Source of the DNA: Methylococcaceae bacterium
GTDB lineage: Bacteria > Pseudomonadota > Gammaproteobacteria > Methylococcales > Methylomonadaceae
Assembly: GCA_007280895.1 (NCBI GenBank)
Contig: QYQN01000156.1
Coordinates: 1-49,595, forward strand
Reading direction: 5' to 3'
Length of the DNA stretch: 49,595 bases
The position numbers were made by a program, and so were the translations under genes. Positions 1-7,937 of the stretch are shown here, one piece after another. Position 1 is the stretch's first letter, and the number at the start of each line of letters is the position of its first letter. The notes under the pieces were generated by a model. It saw only the letters and a list, made by a program, of their open reading frames with translations, was not told the origin of the DNA and made no database searches.

Positions 1-80
1 CTCCCACATTATATAAAAACAATGACTTACAAAATTAAAAAGTTGTTTTTGTGTTGTTTTCATAATACTTTCACAGTCTC
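1..80. repeat. 80-bp repeat, left copy (inverted partner at right end)
   Basis: Bases 1-80 are the reverse complement of 49512-49591 with one visible mismatch (ataatac here, the complement of gcattat there). Homology stops sharply after the shared motif cacagtctc at position 80. The element is AT-rich and has no reading frame of its own. The gtgggag/ctcccac core also occurs in the hairpin at 15128-15157. Two inverted copies bounding the window suggest a dispersed repeat (IS end or MITE-like) at which an assembly contig stopped. That interpretation is inference; the repeat itself is seen directly. Confidence 0.9.
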
Positions 81-170
81 TCACCAGATTGCGCCATTAC
101 AGGTTTAATCGAATATATTAAAAATACCGATAAACTCCGCACGCCACAAATTGAAGCCATTGAAACTTAA
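81..170 (+). pseudogene. Fragment resembling a DEAD/DEAH helicase N-terminus
   Basis: Directly after the 80-bp repeat, a frame of about 30 codons reads GLIEYIKNTDKLRTPQIEAIET and then stops at a TAA near 168-170. It resembles the start of DEAD/DEAH-box helicases of restriction or mobile-element type, where a short helix is followed by a Q-motif-like KLRxPQ. There is no start codon or upstream gene because the repeat replaces it, and no downstream helicase motif follows. It is read as a broken remnant. The family assignment is from memory of such sequences and is weak. Confidence 0.3.
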
Positions 171-224
171 ACTGCCTGCCATTCGGTGCGGAACGGACGG
201 CGATAGCCAATCTTAAGGATTACC

Positions 225-420
225 GTACACTGGCCACGTCAGTTATCTGACCGAAGGCGCACAAATTTGGACGCTTGATCTCGGCCGCTCTTATGTAAAT
301 CTCTGCAAGGTGCTGGAAGGTGATTGCGTCAAATTTACTCACGAAGTGGACATTTTAAAAAGAACTCAATTGCTTGAAGCAATGCCACAATGGTTTTGGA
401 GCCTAAAAAAGGAAAAATAA
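225..420 (+). pseudogene. Fragment resembling a VirB4/TraC-type conjugation ATPase
   Basis: One frame reads TEGAQIWTLDLGRSYVNLCK and continues (LEGDCVKF) until stop codons at about 418. The pattern 'W-x-x-D-x-G-R-S-Y-x-x-L-C-x-x-L-x-G' is reminiscent of the segment after the Walker A region of TraC/VirB4 conjugative ATPases. No Walker A motif precedes it, and no further ATPase motif follows. The last codons (MPQWFWSLKKEK) do not fit the family. It is probably the scar of a degraded integrative or conjugative element; this is an inference with modest support. Confidence 0.35.
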
Positions 421-896
421 TGAATGAATATTTAGAAGATGATTATGAGAATCATGTTGACGTATTAATTGAATTAATTAGTCAATTTTCTGAGGTGGCT
501 GATAACAGTATTTACCAGACTGTTTTTAATACGGTGGTGAATCATCTCAAACAAGAAGAGTCACCCGAATGTATCGAAACGGTCAATAATGCTTGGGAAT
601 TTTTAGGTGTTATCAATTATCACGGTGGCGATCATGGTTTATATGAAATAGCTGTTGCTGATTTGAGGGGAATAGTAGAAAACACGATAAAATGTCTACC
701 GTTACATGAACGTTTTTTATTTATTTTAGCCAACTGCCAAGGGTATTTTAATTGGCAAAAAGATTTTAAACATGAAGTGTTTGATACTGAAACGTTAATT
801 AAATATATGACCACAGGTGAACCTTTTTATGAAGCGGCGGCATATATTACCAGCGCCATACAATCACATGCTCCAGACTTTGCGCCTGATTATTAG
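420..896 (+). CDS. Hypothetical protein, 158 aa, acidic
   Basis: I do not recognise this family. The ATG at 420 has an AAGGA-like ribosome binding site at about 409-413 and is preferred over an earlier in-frame ATG at 390, which lies inside the preceding fragment. The 158-residue product is acidic, rich in Glu/Asp/Tyr, without membrane segment or signal peptide, and predicted soluble and helical. Its setting between two broken mobile-element fragments suggests cargo of a decayed element; small acidic orphans of this kind are sometimes immunity proteins or antitoxins. No toxin partner is visible, so no function is assigned. Confidence 0.6.
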   Translation: MNEYLEDDYENHVDVLIELISQFSEVADNSIYQTVFNTVVNHLKQEESPECIETVNNAWEFLGVINYHGGDHGLYEIAVADLRGIVENTIKCLPLHERFLFILANCQGYFNWQKDFKHEVFDTETLIKYMTTGEPFYEAAAYITSAIQSHAPDFAPDY

Positions 897-909
897 AGCG
901 GCAAATTAA

Positions 910-1092
910 ACTGTTGTAAAAAGCCCAATATTTTATCAATCCAGGCAGCTTGCCTTCTACAATCAAGTTACCGATGTTGCCGAACGGGATTTACTGGACT
1001 CACTGAAGGGTGAATTGATGAATTCGGTAGCTGAGTGGATCGGCAGCACCTTTGGCGAAGCGGCCGGCAATGCATTATTCCATGTCGCTTAA
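910..1092 (+). pseudogene. C-terminal fragment of an unknown protein
   Basis: An open frame without a convincing start runs from about 910 to a TAA at 1090-1092. It includes AERDLLDSLKGELMNSV and ends AAGNALFHVA. The composition looks protein-like (Ala/Gly/Ser-rich, amphipathic), but I cannot name the family. It follows the unknown gene at 420-896 and precedes normal chromosomal genes, so it may mark the right edge of a degraded mobile region. The rest of 1093-1246 is AT-rich and shows nothing clear. Confidence 0.3.
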
Positions 1093-1246
1093 AATTAGTA
1101 TTTATTTAAGTACATGGCTAGCAAGTTAATGCATTGTCTAATTTATGCATGATTTTTGAGACTTCATCCTTTACACTGGCTATCTATTTAAATCGGAGCT
1201 TACTCTGGTTTATGCCCTATGTTGTTACTTATATGTGGATCTTTCA

Positions 1247-2053
1247 ATGCGACAGCTTACCCCCGAAGGCCAGCAAATCATCAATAATCTTGCTCAGCGC
1301 TACCAGTTTAGTGTTGATGCCGTGCTTACGCTTTTAAACGCCGTCCTTAATGGTAACGGCTCAATGGCTCAGTTTAACCATCCAGAATTGGGTGGCTCGG
1401 GTCAATGGATGCGTGGCGGTATGATTATGTTGGGTGATATGTTTAATAATGCGTTAAAAAACAGTGTCAGTCAGTTATGTCAAGAGCTTGCTAATTTAGT
1501 CGCCACACACCCTGATTTAATTCAAACAGGCAGTTTTCAGTCACAATCTCAAGCTAGCCAAGCGCTACCACAACAGGATAACGGCACGATGCCAGCGGCG
1601 CCATTATTCACTTCGCCAGTATTTAATAATGTCCAGAATTGGTGGCCAACGGGGCTGCAATTTCCCAATAGCACGGGTTCACAAAATAATATGCGTTACG
1701 CTTATTTTGCGACAATTCGGCGGTTGGCGATTCAGCTTAATGGACGGGTCACACTTTATGATACGTTGGATCATCAGATAACAGGTTTTGCTCAGCAGCA
1801 ATCAGCACGCGGCACGGTTTCTTTTAACAGTCAATATGGGTGTGTTGATGTCAACACTTTGCCGGTTATTTCCATTGATAATATACCCGTGCAGGTTCCT
1901 GTTCCTCAAGAGGCATTCATTACTCCGCAGCAAGCCTTTCAGGAGGTTGATATTTTTGGCACTATCGAAAAATTGGCGGACTTAAACAGCAAGGGTATCT
2001 TGTCTAATGATGAATTTAATAGCAAAAAAGCGGAATTACTGGCGAGATTGTAA
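1247..2053 (+). CDS. SHOCT domain-containing protein
   Basis: A soluble protein of about 268 residues. The N-terminal ~80 residues start RQLTPEGQQIINNLAQRY and contain a Gly/Met-rich stretch (GGSGQWMRGGMIMLGDMFNN). The middle (~90-150) is a low-complexity Gln/Ser/Pro/Asn linker. The last ~30 residues, IEKLADLNSKGILSNDEF and onward, fit the SHOCT (short C-terminal) domain, a small helical hairpin found at the ends of many bacterial proteins and thought to mediate oligomerisation. The start is taken at ATG 1247; a GTG at 1235 is also in frame and neither has a strong ribosome binding site. The next gene begins 110 nt downstream on the same strand. Domain call is good; biological role unknown. 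Confidence 0.7.
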   Translation: MRQLTPEGQQIINNLAQRYQFSVDAVLTLLNAVLNGNGSMAQFNHPELGGSGQWMRGGMIMLGDMFNNALKNSVSQLCQELANLVATHPDLIQTGSFQSQSQASQALPQQDNGTMPAAPLFTSPVFNNVQNWWPTGLQFPNSTGSQNNMRYAYFATIRRLAIQLNGRVTLYDTLDHQITGFAQQQSARGTVSFNSQYGCVDVNTLPVISIDNIPVQVPVPQEAFITPQQAFQEVDIFGTIEKLADLNSKGILSNDEFNSKKAELLARL

Positions 2054-2163
2054 GCATTCATAACGGTCAAATTTCTTAAGATTATGCATAAAACATGGCT
2101 TAATAAAGAAATCAATCGGCAGCACGCCAAAAAACTTATCGAGCCAAGGATTCAGGAAAATAA

Positions 2164-2652
2164 ATGCTAAAAAAATTATTGCTCACCCTTCTTGCTCTGG
2201 GGGTTATTTTTGAAGAATGGCTATGGAACATACTCACTGTTGCGGGGCAATGTTTGGCTAGTCTTCTTAGGTTGGAGCGTTTTGACGAACAACTTGCCAA
2301 CGCCTCGCCTTTACAAGCCTTATTGGTTTTCCTTATTCCGTTGGCATTGGTCACGCCACTTAATCTTATTGCTCTTTTTCTACTAACGCATGGTGGCGTA
2401 GTGGAAGGTATTGCGCTTGAGGTTGTCGCTAAACTACTTGGTACGTTATTAATCGCTAGAATATTTAACTTAGTACGCCCTGCGTTACTTACGTTTAGCT
2501 GGTTTGCTAAACTCTACACTACAATTATGAGCCTATTGCACTGGGCTCATGAGTTGGTTCATGAGTCAGCTATTTATAAATTAAGCCTTGTGATAAAAAA
2601 CGCCATCAAAAACAGAGCGCGTATTTTCAAACAGTATGTTAAGGGTGGTTAA
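2164..2652 (+). CDS. Small membrane protein, unknown function
   Basis: A 162-residue hydrophobic protein with about three membrane segments: residues ~3-28 (MLKKLLLTLLALGVIF), ~50-78 (LQALLVFLIPLALVTPLNLI) and ~85-125. The C-terminal tail is basic (IKNAIKNRARIFKQYVKGG), consistent with a cytoplasmic end. The ATG has an AGGA-type ribosome binding site in ggattcaggaaaataa. I do not recognise the family. It lies behind the SHOCT gene on the same strand and is followed by a hairpin at 2735-2753, so the two may be co-transcribed. Confidence 0.65.
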   Translation: MLKKLLLTLLALGVIFEEWLWNILTVAGQCLASLLRLERFDEQLANASPLQALLVFLIPLALVTPLNLIALFLLTHGGVVEGIALEVVAKLLGTLLIARIFNLVRPALLTFSWFAKLYTTIMSLLHWAHELVHESAIYKLSLVIKNAIKNRARIFKQYVKGG

Positions 2653-2700
2653 CACGTTGTTTGTTAATAGGGCGTATAACTATGTGGGATTTAATGGTTA

Positions 2701-2780
2701 TAACTGATGTTACGCCTTACCCATGAAGAACATAAGCCGCCGAGGAGGCGGCTATTTAAAAACGGGCGTAACCTCAGTTA
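2701..2780. repeat. MITE-like element, copy 1 (short)
   Basis: TAACTGATGTTACGC at 2701-2715 is matched in inverted orientation by GCGTAACCTCAGTTA at 2766-2780, with one mismatch. The same termini occur at 8640/8831 and, on the left side only, at 31183. This 80-bp copy lacks the internal ACTTTCTTTTG hairpin of the longer copies and encloses a GC-rich hairpin at 2735-2753. It sits between convergent genes. Confidence 0.7.
2735..2753. terminator. Hairpin between convergent genes
   Basis: AGCCGCC (2735-2741) pairs with GGCGGCT (2747-2753) around a 5-nt loop, followed by an A/T-rich stretch (atttaaaaa). It lies 82 nt after the small membrane gene and 35 nt before the end of the convergent rluB. 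A terminator role is plausible, though there is no long U run. Confidence 0.5.
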
Positions 2781-2787
2781 AAAAGTC

Positions 2788-3738
2788 TTATTTTTTTCTG
2801 CTAAAGGTTTTTTTAATGGGTTTATAGTCGGTCTTGGGTTCTGCCAACCCTACAAACTCAAACAGTAAGGTCAGTTCTTTGGCAGTTAATTCATAATAAT
2901 TTTTTGCACGTAAATTTTCAGGCAAGACTACGGGTCCGTAGCGCACCCTAATTAAACGACTCACTACCGCTTCTTGTGATTCCCATAAGCGACGAACTAA
3001 TCGATTTCTGCCTTCTGTTACGGTGACGTAATACCATTTATTTGCGCCTTCGCCTCCCACTAATCTAATCTCATTAAACTGTGCTTTACCATCTTCCAGC
3101 ATGATGCCTTGCTTTAGTTTTTCTAAGGTACTGTCAGGAATCTCACCTAACAAGCGCACTGCATATTCTCGTTCGATTTGTGTAGAGGGGTGCATTAAGC
3201 GATTGGCCAATTCACCGTTGTTGGTTAGGATTAATAAGCCTGAGGTATTGATGTCTAACCGTCCCACGGCTATCCAACGACCATTGCTTAGCTCTGGCAT
3301 TTGCTTAAACACAATGGGGCGACCTTGAGGATCATTACGGGTAACAATTTCTCCGGTGGGTTTGTTATAAATCACTACGCGCGTGGTCTGTTCTGCATAT
3401 TTATGCCAATGCACCAATCGCCCATTAATTTGTAAGGAATCACCTGCTTTAAGACGTGTGCCTAATAGCACTTGTACGCCATTGACTTGAATTTTGCCTT
3501 CGGCCATCCAGCGTTCAATTTCACGTCGTGACGCTAAGCCACCTCGGGCTAACACTTTTTGAATGCGCTCGCCTTCTGCCGCTGAAGAGGTGACTGGCTG
3601 CGAAGCGTTGTTTAGTGCAGCAGGCGTGGTTAAGTCTGAACCTGTTGCGGGTTTAGCGCGATGCTTAGGTGCTTTGGCTAAGGGTTTTTCTGGTTGTTCT
3701 TTATGTTCTGGTTTAACGCGATTGTGTTTGTTTTTCAC
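2788..3738 (-). CDS. rluB: 23S rRNA pseudouridine synthase RluB family
   Basis: A 316-residue RsuA-family enzyme. Residues ~1-58 form a Lys/Pro/Ala-rich tail that includes KPLAKAPKHRAKPATG. An S4 RNA-binding domain follows (~58-105: RIQKVLARGGLASRREIERW), then the catalytic domain with the GRLDINTSGLLILTN signature, whose Asp is the family nucleophile. RluB makes pseudouridine 2605 (E. coli numbering) in helix 93 of 23S rRNA; RluF or RluE are close alternatives, but the S4 domain and genetic linkage to scpA-scpB favour RluB. The gene is last in the yciO-M50-scpA-scpB-rluB run and overlaps the scpB stop by 4 nt, implying translational coupling. Confidence 0.92.
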   Translation of the reverse strand: MKNKHNRVKPEHKEQPEKPLAKAPKHRAKPATGSDLTTPAALNNASQPVTSSAAEGERIQKVLARGGLASRREIERWMAEGKIQVNGVQVLLGTRLKAGDSLQINGRLVHWHKYAEQTTRVVIYNKPTGEIVTRNDPQGRPIVFKQMPELSNGRWIAVGRLDINTSGLLILTNNGELANRLMHPSTQIEREYAVRLLGEIPDSTLEKLKQGIMLEDGKAQFNEIRLVGGEGANKWYYVTVTEGRNRLVRRLWESQEAVVSRLIRVRYGPVVLPENLRAKNYYELTAKELTLLFEFVGLAEPKTDYKPIKKTFSRKK

Positions 3739-4748
3739 TCATGACCTTCTGATGATAGTAAGGTATCCGAAGATAAATTGACGCTTTGTAATGTTGGCAA
3801 TTGATCTAAAGATAATAAATTAAAATAATCTAAAAATTGTTTTGTTGTGCCTAATAACGCTGGACGTCCTGGCACTTCTTTGTGTCCCACCACCTTTATC
3901 CAGTCACGTTCCATCAGGGTTTGAATAATACTTGAGCTTACGCCTACACCACGAATATCTTCAATATCGGCACGTGTAACGGGTTGACGATACGCGATAA
4001 TAGTCAGTGTTTCTAATAAGGCTCGCGAGTATCTGGGCGGTTTTTCTAAAAATAAGCGCGTAATCCAAGGCGAGCATTCGGCTCTAATTTGAAAACGAAA
4101 GCCACTCGCCACTTGTTTTAATTCTAAGGCGTGTTGCTGATAATCTTCTGTAAGCTGTGCCAGTGCGTGCTGAATTGCTGCTAGCTCGGGCTGTTCGGCC
4201 TCAGTAAATACGTGTTGTAGTTGTTTGGGCGTCATGGCTTGGCTAGCAGAAAATAAGATGGCTTCAATAATTTTTTTAAGCTCCACATTACTCTCTACAA
4301 GGTTTTGTAAGGCTGATTCTTCAGTGACTGTTACGGTTGTTGACTCAATATTAGTAGGCACTTGTGTAGTGTTACGAGTCCGACAACTCCGTACATAGCG
4401 TTGTAAGCGTGCGCGTTCAACTAACGGTGTCCAGCTATGCGCAACAACGATGGCGGCTTGCGGCACCTCTATGGCAGGGGGTGCGGCTGGTGACGGTTTT
4501 TTCTTTTTAGCGGTCGGCAGCTTCGTGACTAAGCTAGGGGCTTGCGTTTCCTGCGCCGATAAGCTGGACACTGAGGGCGGCAAAGGGCTCGGGTTGGGTG
4601 ATGCTGATGAGTCGCTCTTTGCTGAGTTCGAGGATGGCCAAAAAGGTGACGACGACGCCTTGTCGTCCTTCTTTTCGGATAAATAATTGCGAGAAAAAGA
4701 GACTATCTTCTCCTTTAAGCTTCGCCAAAATGGTTGCCATTCGTTCAC
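3735..4748 (-). CDS. scpB: Segregation and condensation protein ScpB (start uncertain)
   Basis: The conserved winged-helix core starts at ELKKIIEAILFSASQAM and includes LTIIAYRQPVTRADIEDIRG and the end of the second domain (GRPALLGTTKQFLDYF). ScpB dimers bind ScpA and SMC/MukB-like ATPases to condense chromosomes. The open frame from ATG 4748 would give 337 residues against a usual 180-220 and would overlap scpA by 215 nt. Residues ~1-140 are Ser/Pro/Ala/Lys-rich. Alternative starts are GTG at 4466 (243 aa) or GTG at 4286 with a GAGAG-like site, which gives a canonical 183 aa. Because the frame stays open and the gap after scpA would otherwise be about 250 nt, some extension is likely real. 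Family call is firm; N-terminus is not. Confidence 0.85.
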   Translation of the reverse strand: MNEWQPFWRSLKEKIVSFSRNYLSEKKDDKASSSPFWPSSNSAKSDSSASPNPSPLPPSVSSLSAQETQAPSLVTKLPTAKKKKPSPAAPPAIEVPQAAIVVAHSWTPLVERARLQRYVRSCRTRNTTQVPTNIESTTVTVTEESALQNLVESNVELKKIIEAILFSASQAMTPKQLQHVFTEAEQPELAAIQHALAQLTEDYQQHALELKQVASGFRFQIRAECSPWITRLFLEKPPRYSRALLETLTIIAYRQPVTRADIEDIRGVGVSSSIIQTLMERDWIKVVGHKEVPGRPALLGTTKQFLDYFNLLSLDQLPTLQSVNLSSDTLLSSEGHE

Positions 4749-5361
4749 GGACTGATAATGCTTCTTTGGTAATGTGGTGGTGGCTTAACTGATCAACACG
4801 TTTTAATACATCTTGAAAAGCCAATAATAAGTCTTGTAAATCAACCTCAGGTAACACTGGTTGCACGGCCATCAGTGAGAAATCAACTGAGGGACTCAAC
4901 ACATCTCGCTCCATTCTTGGTAAATTATCCATGAGCTCGGTGGCCTCGCGGATGCGTTCGTATTCTTGCAAACGTTTAATTAATGTTGCCCGTGGATCGT
5001 CATCTTCTTCTTCAAGCGTAGGTTGTCGTGGCAACAACATACGCGATTTTATCTCTGCTAATAACGCCGCCATAACTAAGTATTCGGCGGCTAATTCAAT
5101 ATTTAATAAGCCCATTAATTCAATGTAATGAATATATTGCAGGGTAATTTCAGCAATGGGAATATGTACAATATCAAAATTTTGACGTTTAATTAAATAC
5201 AGTAATAAATCTAAGGGCCCTTCAAATAAACGTAAAAAAACTTCTAAGGCATCGGGTGGAATATATAAATCTTCTGGTAATTGATTAACCGGTGTTCCAT
5301 TAACAAGTGCTAATCTTGCCGCAATGACAGGGAGGGGGTCATGCTCAGGAGGGCGTGTCAC
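4534..5361 (-). CDS. scpA: Segregation and condensation protein ScpA
   Basis: A 275-residue kleisin. The N-terminal domain contains FLRLFEGPLDLLLYLIKRQN and IPIAEITLQYIHYIELM, the SMC-binding helix region. A variable acidic linker follows (LEEEDDDPRATLIKRLQEYER), then a C-terminal winged helix (VVVTFLAILELSKERLI) that would contact the SMC cap. Length and motif order are normal. It lies 3 nt downstream of the M50 protease gene and partly overlaps the scpB open frame. Together with ScpB it bridges SMC heads in chromosome segregation. Confidence 0.93.
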   Translation of the reverse strand: MTRPPEHDPLPVIAARLALVNGTPVNQLPEDLYIPPDALEVFLRLFEGPLDLLLYLIKRQNFDIVHIPIAEITLQYIHYIELMGLLNIELAAEYLVMAALLAEIKSRMLLPRQPTLEEEDDDPRATLIKRLQEYERIREATELMDNLPRMERDVLSPSVDFSLMAVQPVLPEVDLQDLLLAFQDVLKRVDQLSHHHITKEALSVRERMATILAKLKGEDSLFFSQLFIRKEGRQGVVVTFLAILELSKERLISITQPEPFAALSVQLIGAGNASP

Positions 5362-5364
5362 TCG

Positions 5365-6015
5365 TTACAAGCCAGCAATGGAAAAGAAGAAGTTTTGCGC
5401 CAAATACATGGGGTATTCTAAAATCACATTGAGAATTTTAAAATACAATAAGGCAATCAAGATATAAAACCCATAAGGTTCTAGGCGGTTGTATTGCCAC
5501 GCTAAGCGGTGCGGTAATAAGCCTGTTAACATGCGACTGCCATCTAAGGGAGGTATGGGTAATAGATTAATCAAGGCCAACACTAAATTAATAGAAATGC
5601 CAGCAATGCCGGTATAAATTAAGGGCAAAGAAATTGTTTCCACGCCAATGGTTACACCTAACCGAGCGATTAACGCCCACCCTAGTGCCATTAATAAATT
5701 AGCCAGTGGGCCTGCTGCGGCAACAATTGCCATGTCATGCAAGGGTTTTTTAAAGTTGCGGGCATCAACGGGTACGGGCTTTGCCCAGCCAAATATAAAT
5801 CCTGTGCCGGTGAGTAATAATAATCCTGGCAATATTACGGTACCAAACCAATCAATATGCTTAAAGGGATTCAGGGTTAAGCGACCTTGTGCGGACGCGG
5901 TAGGATCGCCATATTTTTTGGCTACCCAACCATGCGCTACTTCATGTACAGTAATCGCAAAAATAACGGGCAAAATCCACACTGCAATACGCTGGATGAT
6001 GGTTAAGTCATTCAT
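5365..6015 (-). CDS. Site-2 protease family zinc metallopeptidase (M50)
   Basis: A 216-residue integral membrane protease of the compact M50 type found beside scpA in many bacteria. The zinc motif HEVAH is at residues 24-28 in the first membrane helix (ITVHEVAHGWVAKKYGD). The second catalytic motif is PIPPLDGSRML, supplying the third zinc ligand (Asp). There are about five to six membrane segments and no PDZ domain, so it is smaller than RseP. It starts 3 nt after yciO and ends 3 nt before scpA, indicating an operon. Substrate unknown. Confidence 0.9.
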   Translation of the reverse strand: MNDLTIIQRIAVWILPVIFAITVHEVAHGWVAKKYGDPTASAQGRLTLNPFKHIDWFGTVILPGLLLLTGTGFIFGWAKPVPVDARNFKKPLHDMAIVAAAGPLANLLMALGWALIARLGVTIGVETISLPLIYTGIAGISINLVLALINLLPIPPLDGSRMLTGLLPHRLAWQYNRLEPYGFYILIALLYFKILNVILEYPMYLAQNFFFSIAGL

Positions 6016-6018
6016 TAT

Positions 6019-6648
6019 TTATGATTCCTCGCTTAGCATGGCGGCAATGCCTTTACCTTGTCTTACTAGCACTGGACCCGTTGCAGTGAATTCAATAATG
6101 GTAGTGGCTTCAAAGGGAATTTTGCCTGCATCAATGATTAAATCAAGGTCTTTATCTAGCTTTTCTCGAATGTCGTAAGGATCAGCTAAGCCAGTGCTTT
6201 CTTTAGGTAAAATTAACGAGACACTTAATAAAGCTTCGCCCAATTCTCTAACCAAGAGTTGAGTAACAGGATGAGGGGTGATACGTATGCCAATGGTTTT
6301 TTTCTTGGGATGTTGCAGACGGCGGGGAACTTCTTTGGTGGCTTCTAAAATAAAAGTGAACGGGCCAGGCGTTAACTCTTTAATTAAACGAAACGCATCA
6401 TTACTAATTTTGGTAAATACGGATATCTGCGCTAAATCTTTGCAAACCAACGTAAAATCGTGTTGATCATCTAGTTGCCTGATGCGCCGAATTCTATCCA
6501 TGGCGGGTTTGTCGCCAATTTGACACGCTAAGGCATAAGAGGAATCGGTTGGATAGGCAATCACGCCGCCTTGTTGAATAATCTCTACAGCACGATGAAT
6601 TAATCGTAGTTGTGGATTTTCAGGATGAACTTCAAAATACTGTGCCAT
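6019..6648 (-). CDS. yciO: YciO/YrdC/Sua5 family protein
   Basis: A 209-residue member of the Sua5/YrdC fold. The signature GGVIAYPTDSSYALACQIG lies near residues 29-47, with a basic nucleotide-binding region (RRIRQL, and KKKTIGIRIT further on). The PTDSSYAL form, and linkage to scpA/rluB, are characteristic of the YciO branch rather than of TsaC proper, which makes threonylcarbamoyl-AMP for t6A tRNA modification. It is first in a five-gene minus-strand run. A tsaB gene elsewhere in the window shows the t6A pathway is present. The weak point is whether this protein has TsaC activity. Confidence 0.85.
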   Translation of the reverse strand: MAQYFEVHPENPQLRLIHRAVEIIQQGGVIAYPTDSSYALACQIGDKPAMDRIRRIRQLDDQHDFTLVCKDLAQISVFTKISNDAFRLIKELTPGPFTFILEATKEVPRRLQHPKKKTIGIRITPHPVTQLLVRELGEALLSVSLILPKESTGLADPYDIREKLDKDLDLIIDAGKIPFEATTIIEFTATGPVLVRQGKGIAAMLSEES

Positions 6649-6867
6649 AGTTTTAATATAAGTAAATTAGTCCGCGAATTATAACGCAGTTGTTTAGTAA
6701 CTTGTATTATGAATACCTTCTTTAGCCATTCTTATTATGGCTGGAGACACGCGTTAAGCTGAGTTAATACCCTAAAGGCGTGCCCTTAAAGGTTGGCTTG
6801 GTAAAGTATAATGCGTAGTGCTGTCCCTTATTATGCCGTTTTTCTTTTTTAATAATTGTAGTGGTCG

Positions 6868-7398
6868 ATGCTAATAAAATTAGTTTTATTATTATTTTTC
6901 TGTGCCTTATTATTGCTTGCCAGTGCTGATTTGCTTCTTCATTTTGCTTTTGCACACTCGGCAGACTATCTTACCGTCGCGGCGCTAAGCGTGCTATTTA
7001 TGGCCTTTGCCTTATTGGCAGTTGCGGCATTGATAACAGCAAGTCATAACCTAAGTCGCCAATTAAGACATTTTTTTTCTGCATCAGAACGTCTGCAACG
7101 ACGCTTATATTTCTTTGCTAATAAACAAGCGTACAGCAACGAGTTGTTTGCTTGCCAGCGTCAGCAAATCAATTTTTTCAAGCAACAACGACAACGCTAT
7201 TTACTGGAAAAAAATAATCGACGCCAGGTGTGTGCGTTGTCTAACACGATACGGCAACGCTTAATAATGCTTAAACCAATACTGCCTGCGCCTGCTTTTA
7301 AGCAATTGCGTGATCAACATCAGCAGTATCGTCAACAATTAAACAGCGTAGGATTGATTGACTTATTGCGCACTATTGACTCCTTAACCACACAATGA
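6868..7398 (+). CDS. Membrane-anchored coiled-coil protein, unknown
   Basis: A 176-residue protein with two N-terminal membrane segments (residues ~2-27 and ~35-63), followed by a highly Arg/Gln-rich, probably coiled-coil cytoplasmic domain that includes QINFFKQQRQRYLLEKNNR. I do not recognise the family. Its stop overlaps the next start by 4 nt (ATGA at 7395-7398), so the two proteins are translationally coupled and probably partners. It is divergent from yciO with a 219-nt spacer that should hold promoters for both directions. Confidence 0.6.
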   Translation: MLIKLVLLLFFCALLLLASADLLLHFAFAHSADYLTVAALSVLFMAFALLAVAALITASHNLSRQLRHFFSASERLQRRLYFFANKQAYSNELFACQRQQINFFKQQRQRYLLEKNNRRQVCALSNTIRQRLIMLKPILPAPAFKQLRDQHQQYRQQLNSVGLIDLLRTIDSLTTQ

Positions 7399-7937
7399 AA
7401 CCCTTAAGACACTGGCTTTTTTCTACACTGCGATTTTTTTATGCCATTAAAACAAAGCAGTTACATTGGCATACAACGCATCACGCTCAACAGGCTCGTC
7501 TTAAACATGCCCAACGCTTAGCACATCAAGACATAATTGAGACCTTAACGCTACGCAGTGCGCAGCTAGAGCATGATCTTGCCATGCTAAAAACCACGCA
7601 TAAAGCTCAGTTGCTTATGTTAAAAACTCAATGCAAACAAGATATTAAAGATTACCAAGCGTATCTTGCTGCATTGGATAAATTAAAGATCACGATTCAG
7701 ACTAGTTATCAGCATTTACCTGAAGCGGTGGCGTTTACCATTCATCATCATGCCAAACAACTGCTTAATGCCTTATGGATTGCCGATACAGTAGAAGAAA
7801 AATTGCGTTGTGAACTACGTTTAATTCACTTTATGAATGCGGTGCATGAAGATGCCTGCGTGTCTTCCGATGATGCTGCGGTGTTAAGCTCATTACCTAA
7901 AAAAACGCTTGCTCTGCTTCAACAACCGCTGTTGTAG
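7395..7937 (+). CDS. Hypothetical helical protein, partner of upstream gene
   Basis: A 180-residue protein rich in His, Gln, Leu and Lys. A short hydrophobic N-terminus (HWLFSTLRFFYAI) is followed by a long predicted coiled coil (~35-100, e.g. LRSAQLEHDLAMLKTTHKAQ) and a compact helical C-terminus. It shares the basic, Gln-rich style of the gene it overlaps, and the pair may form a membrane-associated complex. No family recognised. Its TAG stop forms the first bases of the hairpin at 7935-7959. Confidence 0.6.
   Translation: MKPLRHWLFSTLRFFYAIKTKQLHWHTTHHAQQARLKHAQRLAHQDIIETLTLRSAQLEHDLAMLKTTHKAQLLMLKTQCKQDIKDYQAYLAALDKLKITIQTSYQHLPEAVAFTIHHHAKQLLNALWIADTVEEKLRCELRLIHFMNAVHEDACVSSDDAAVLSSLPKKTLALLQQPLL

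Noticed and set aside
1134-1337. Plus-strand frame of 67 codons overlapping the start of the SHOCT gene
   Set aside because: No ribosome binding site; overlaps a recognisable gene in another frame; composition is that of an AT-rich leader.
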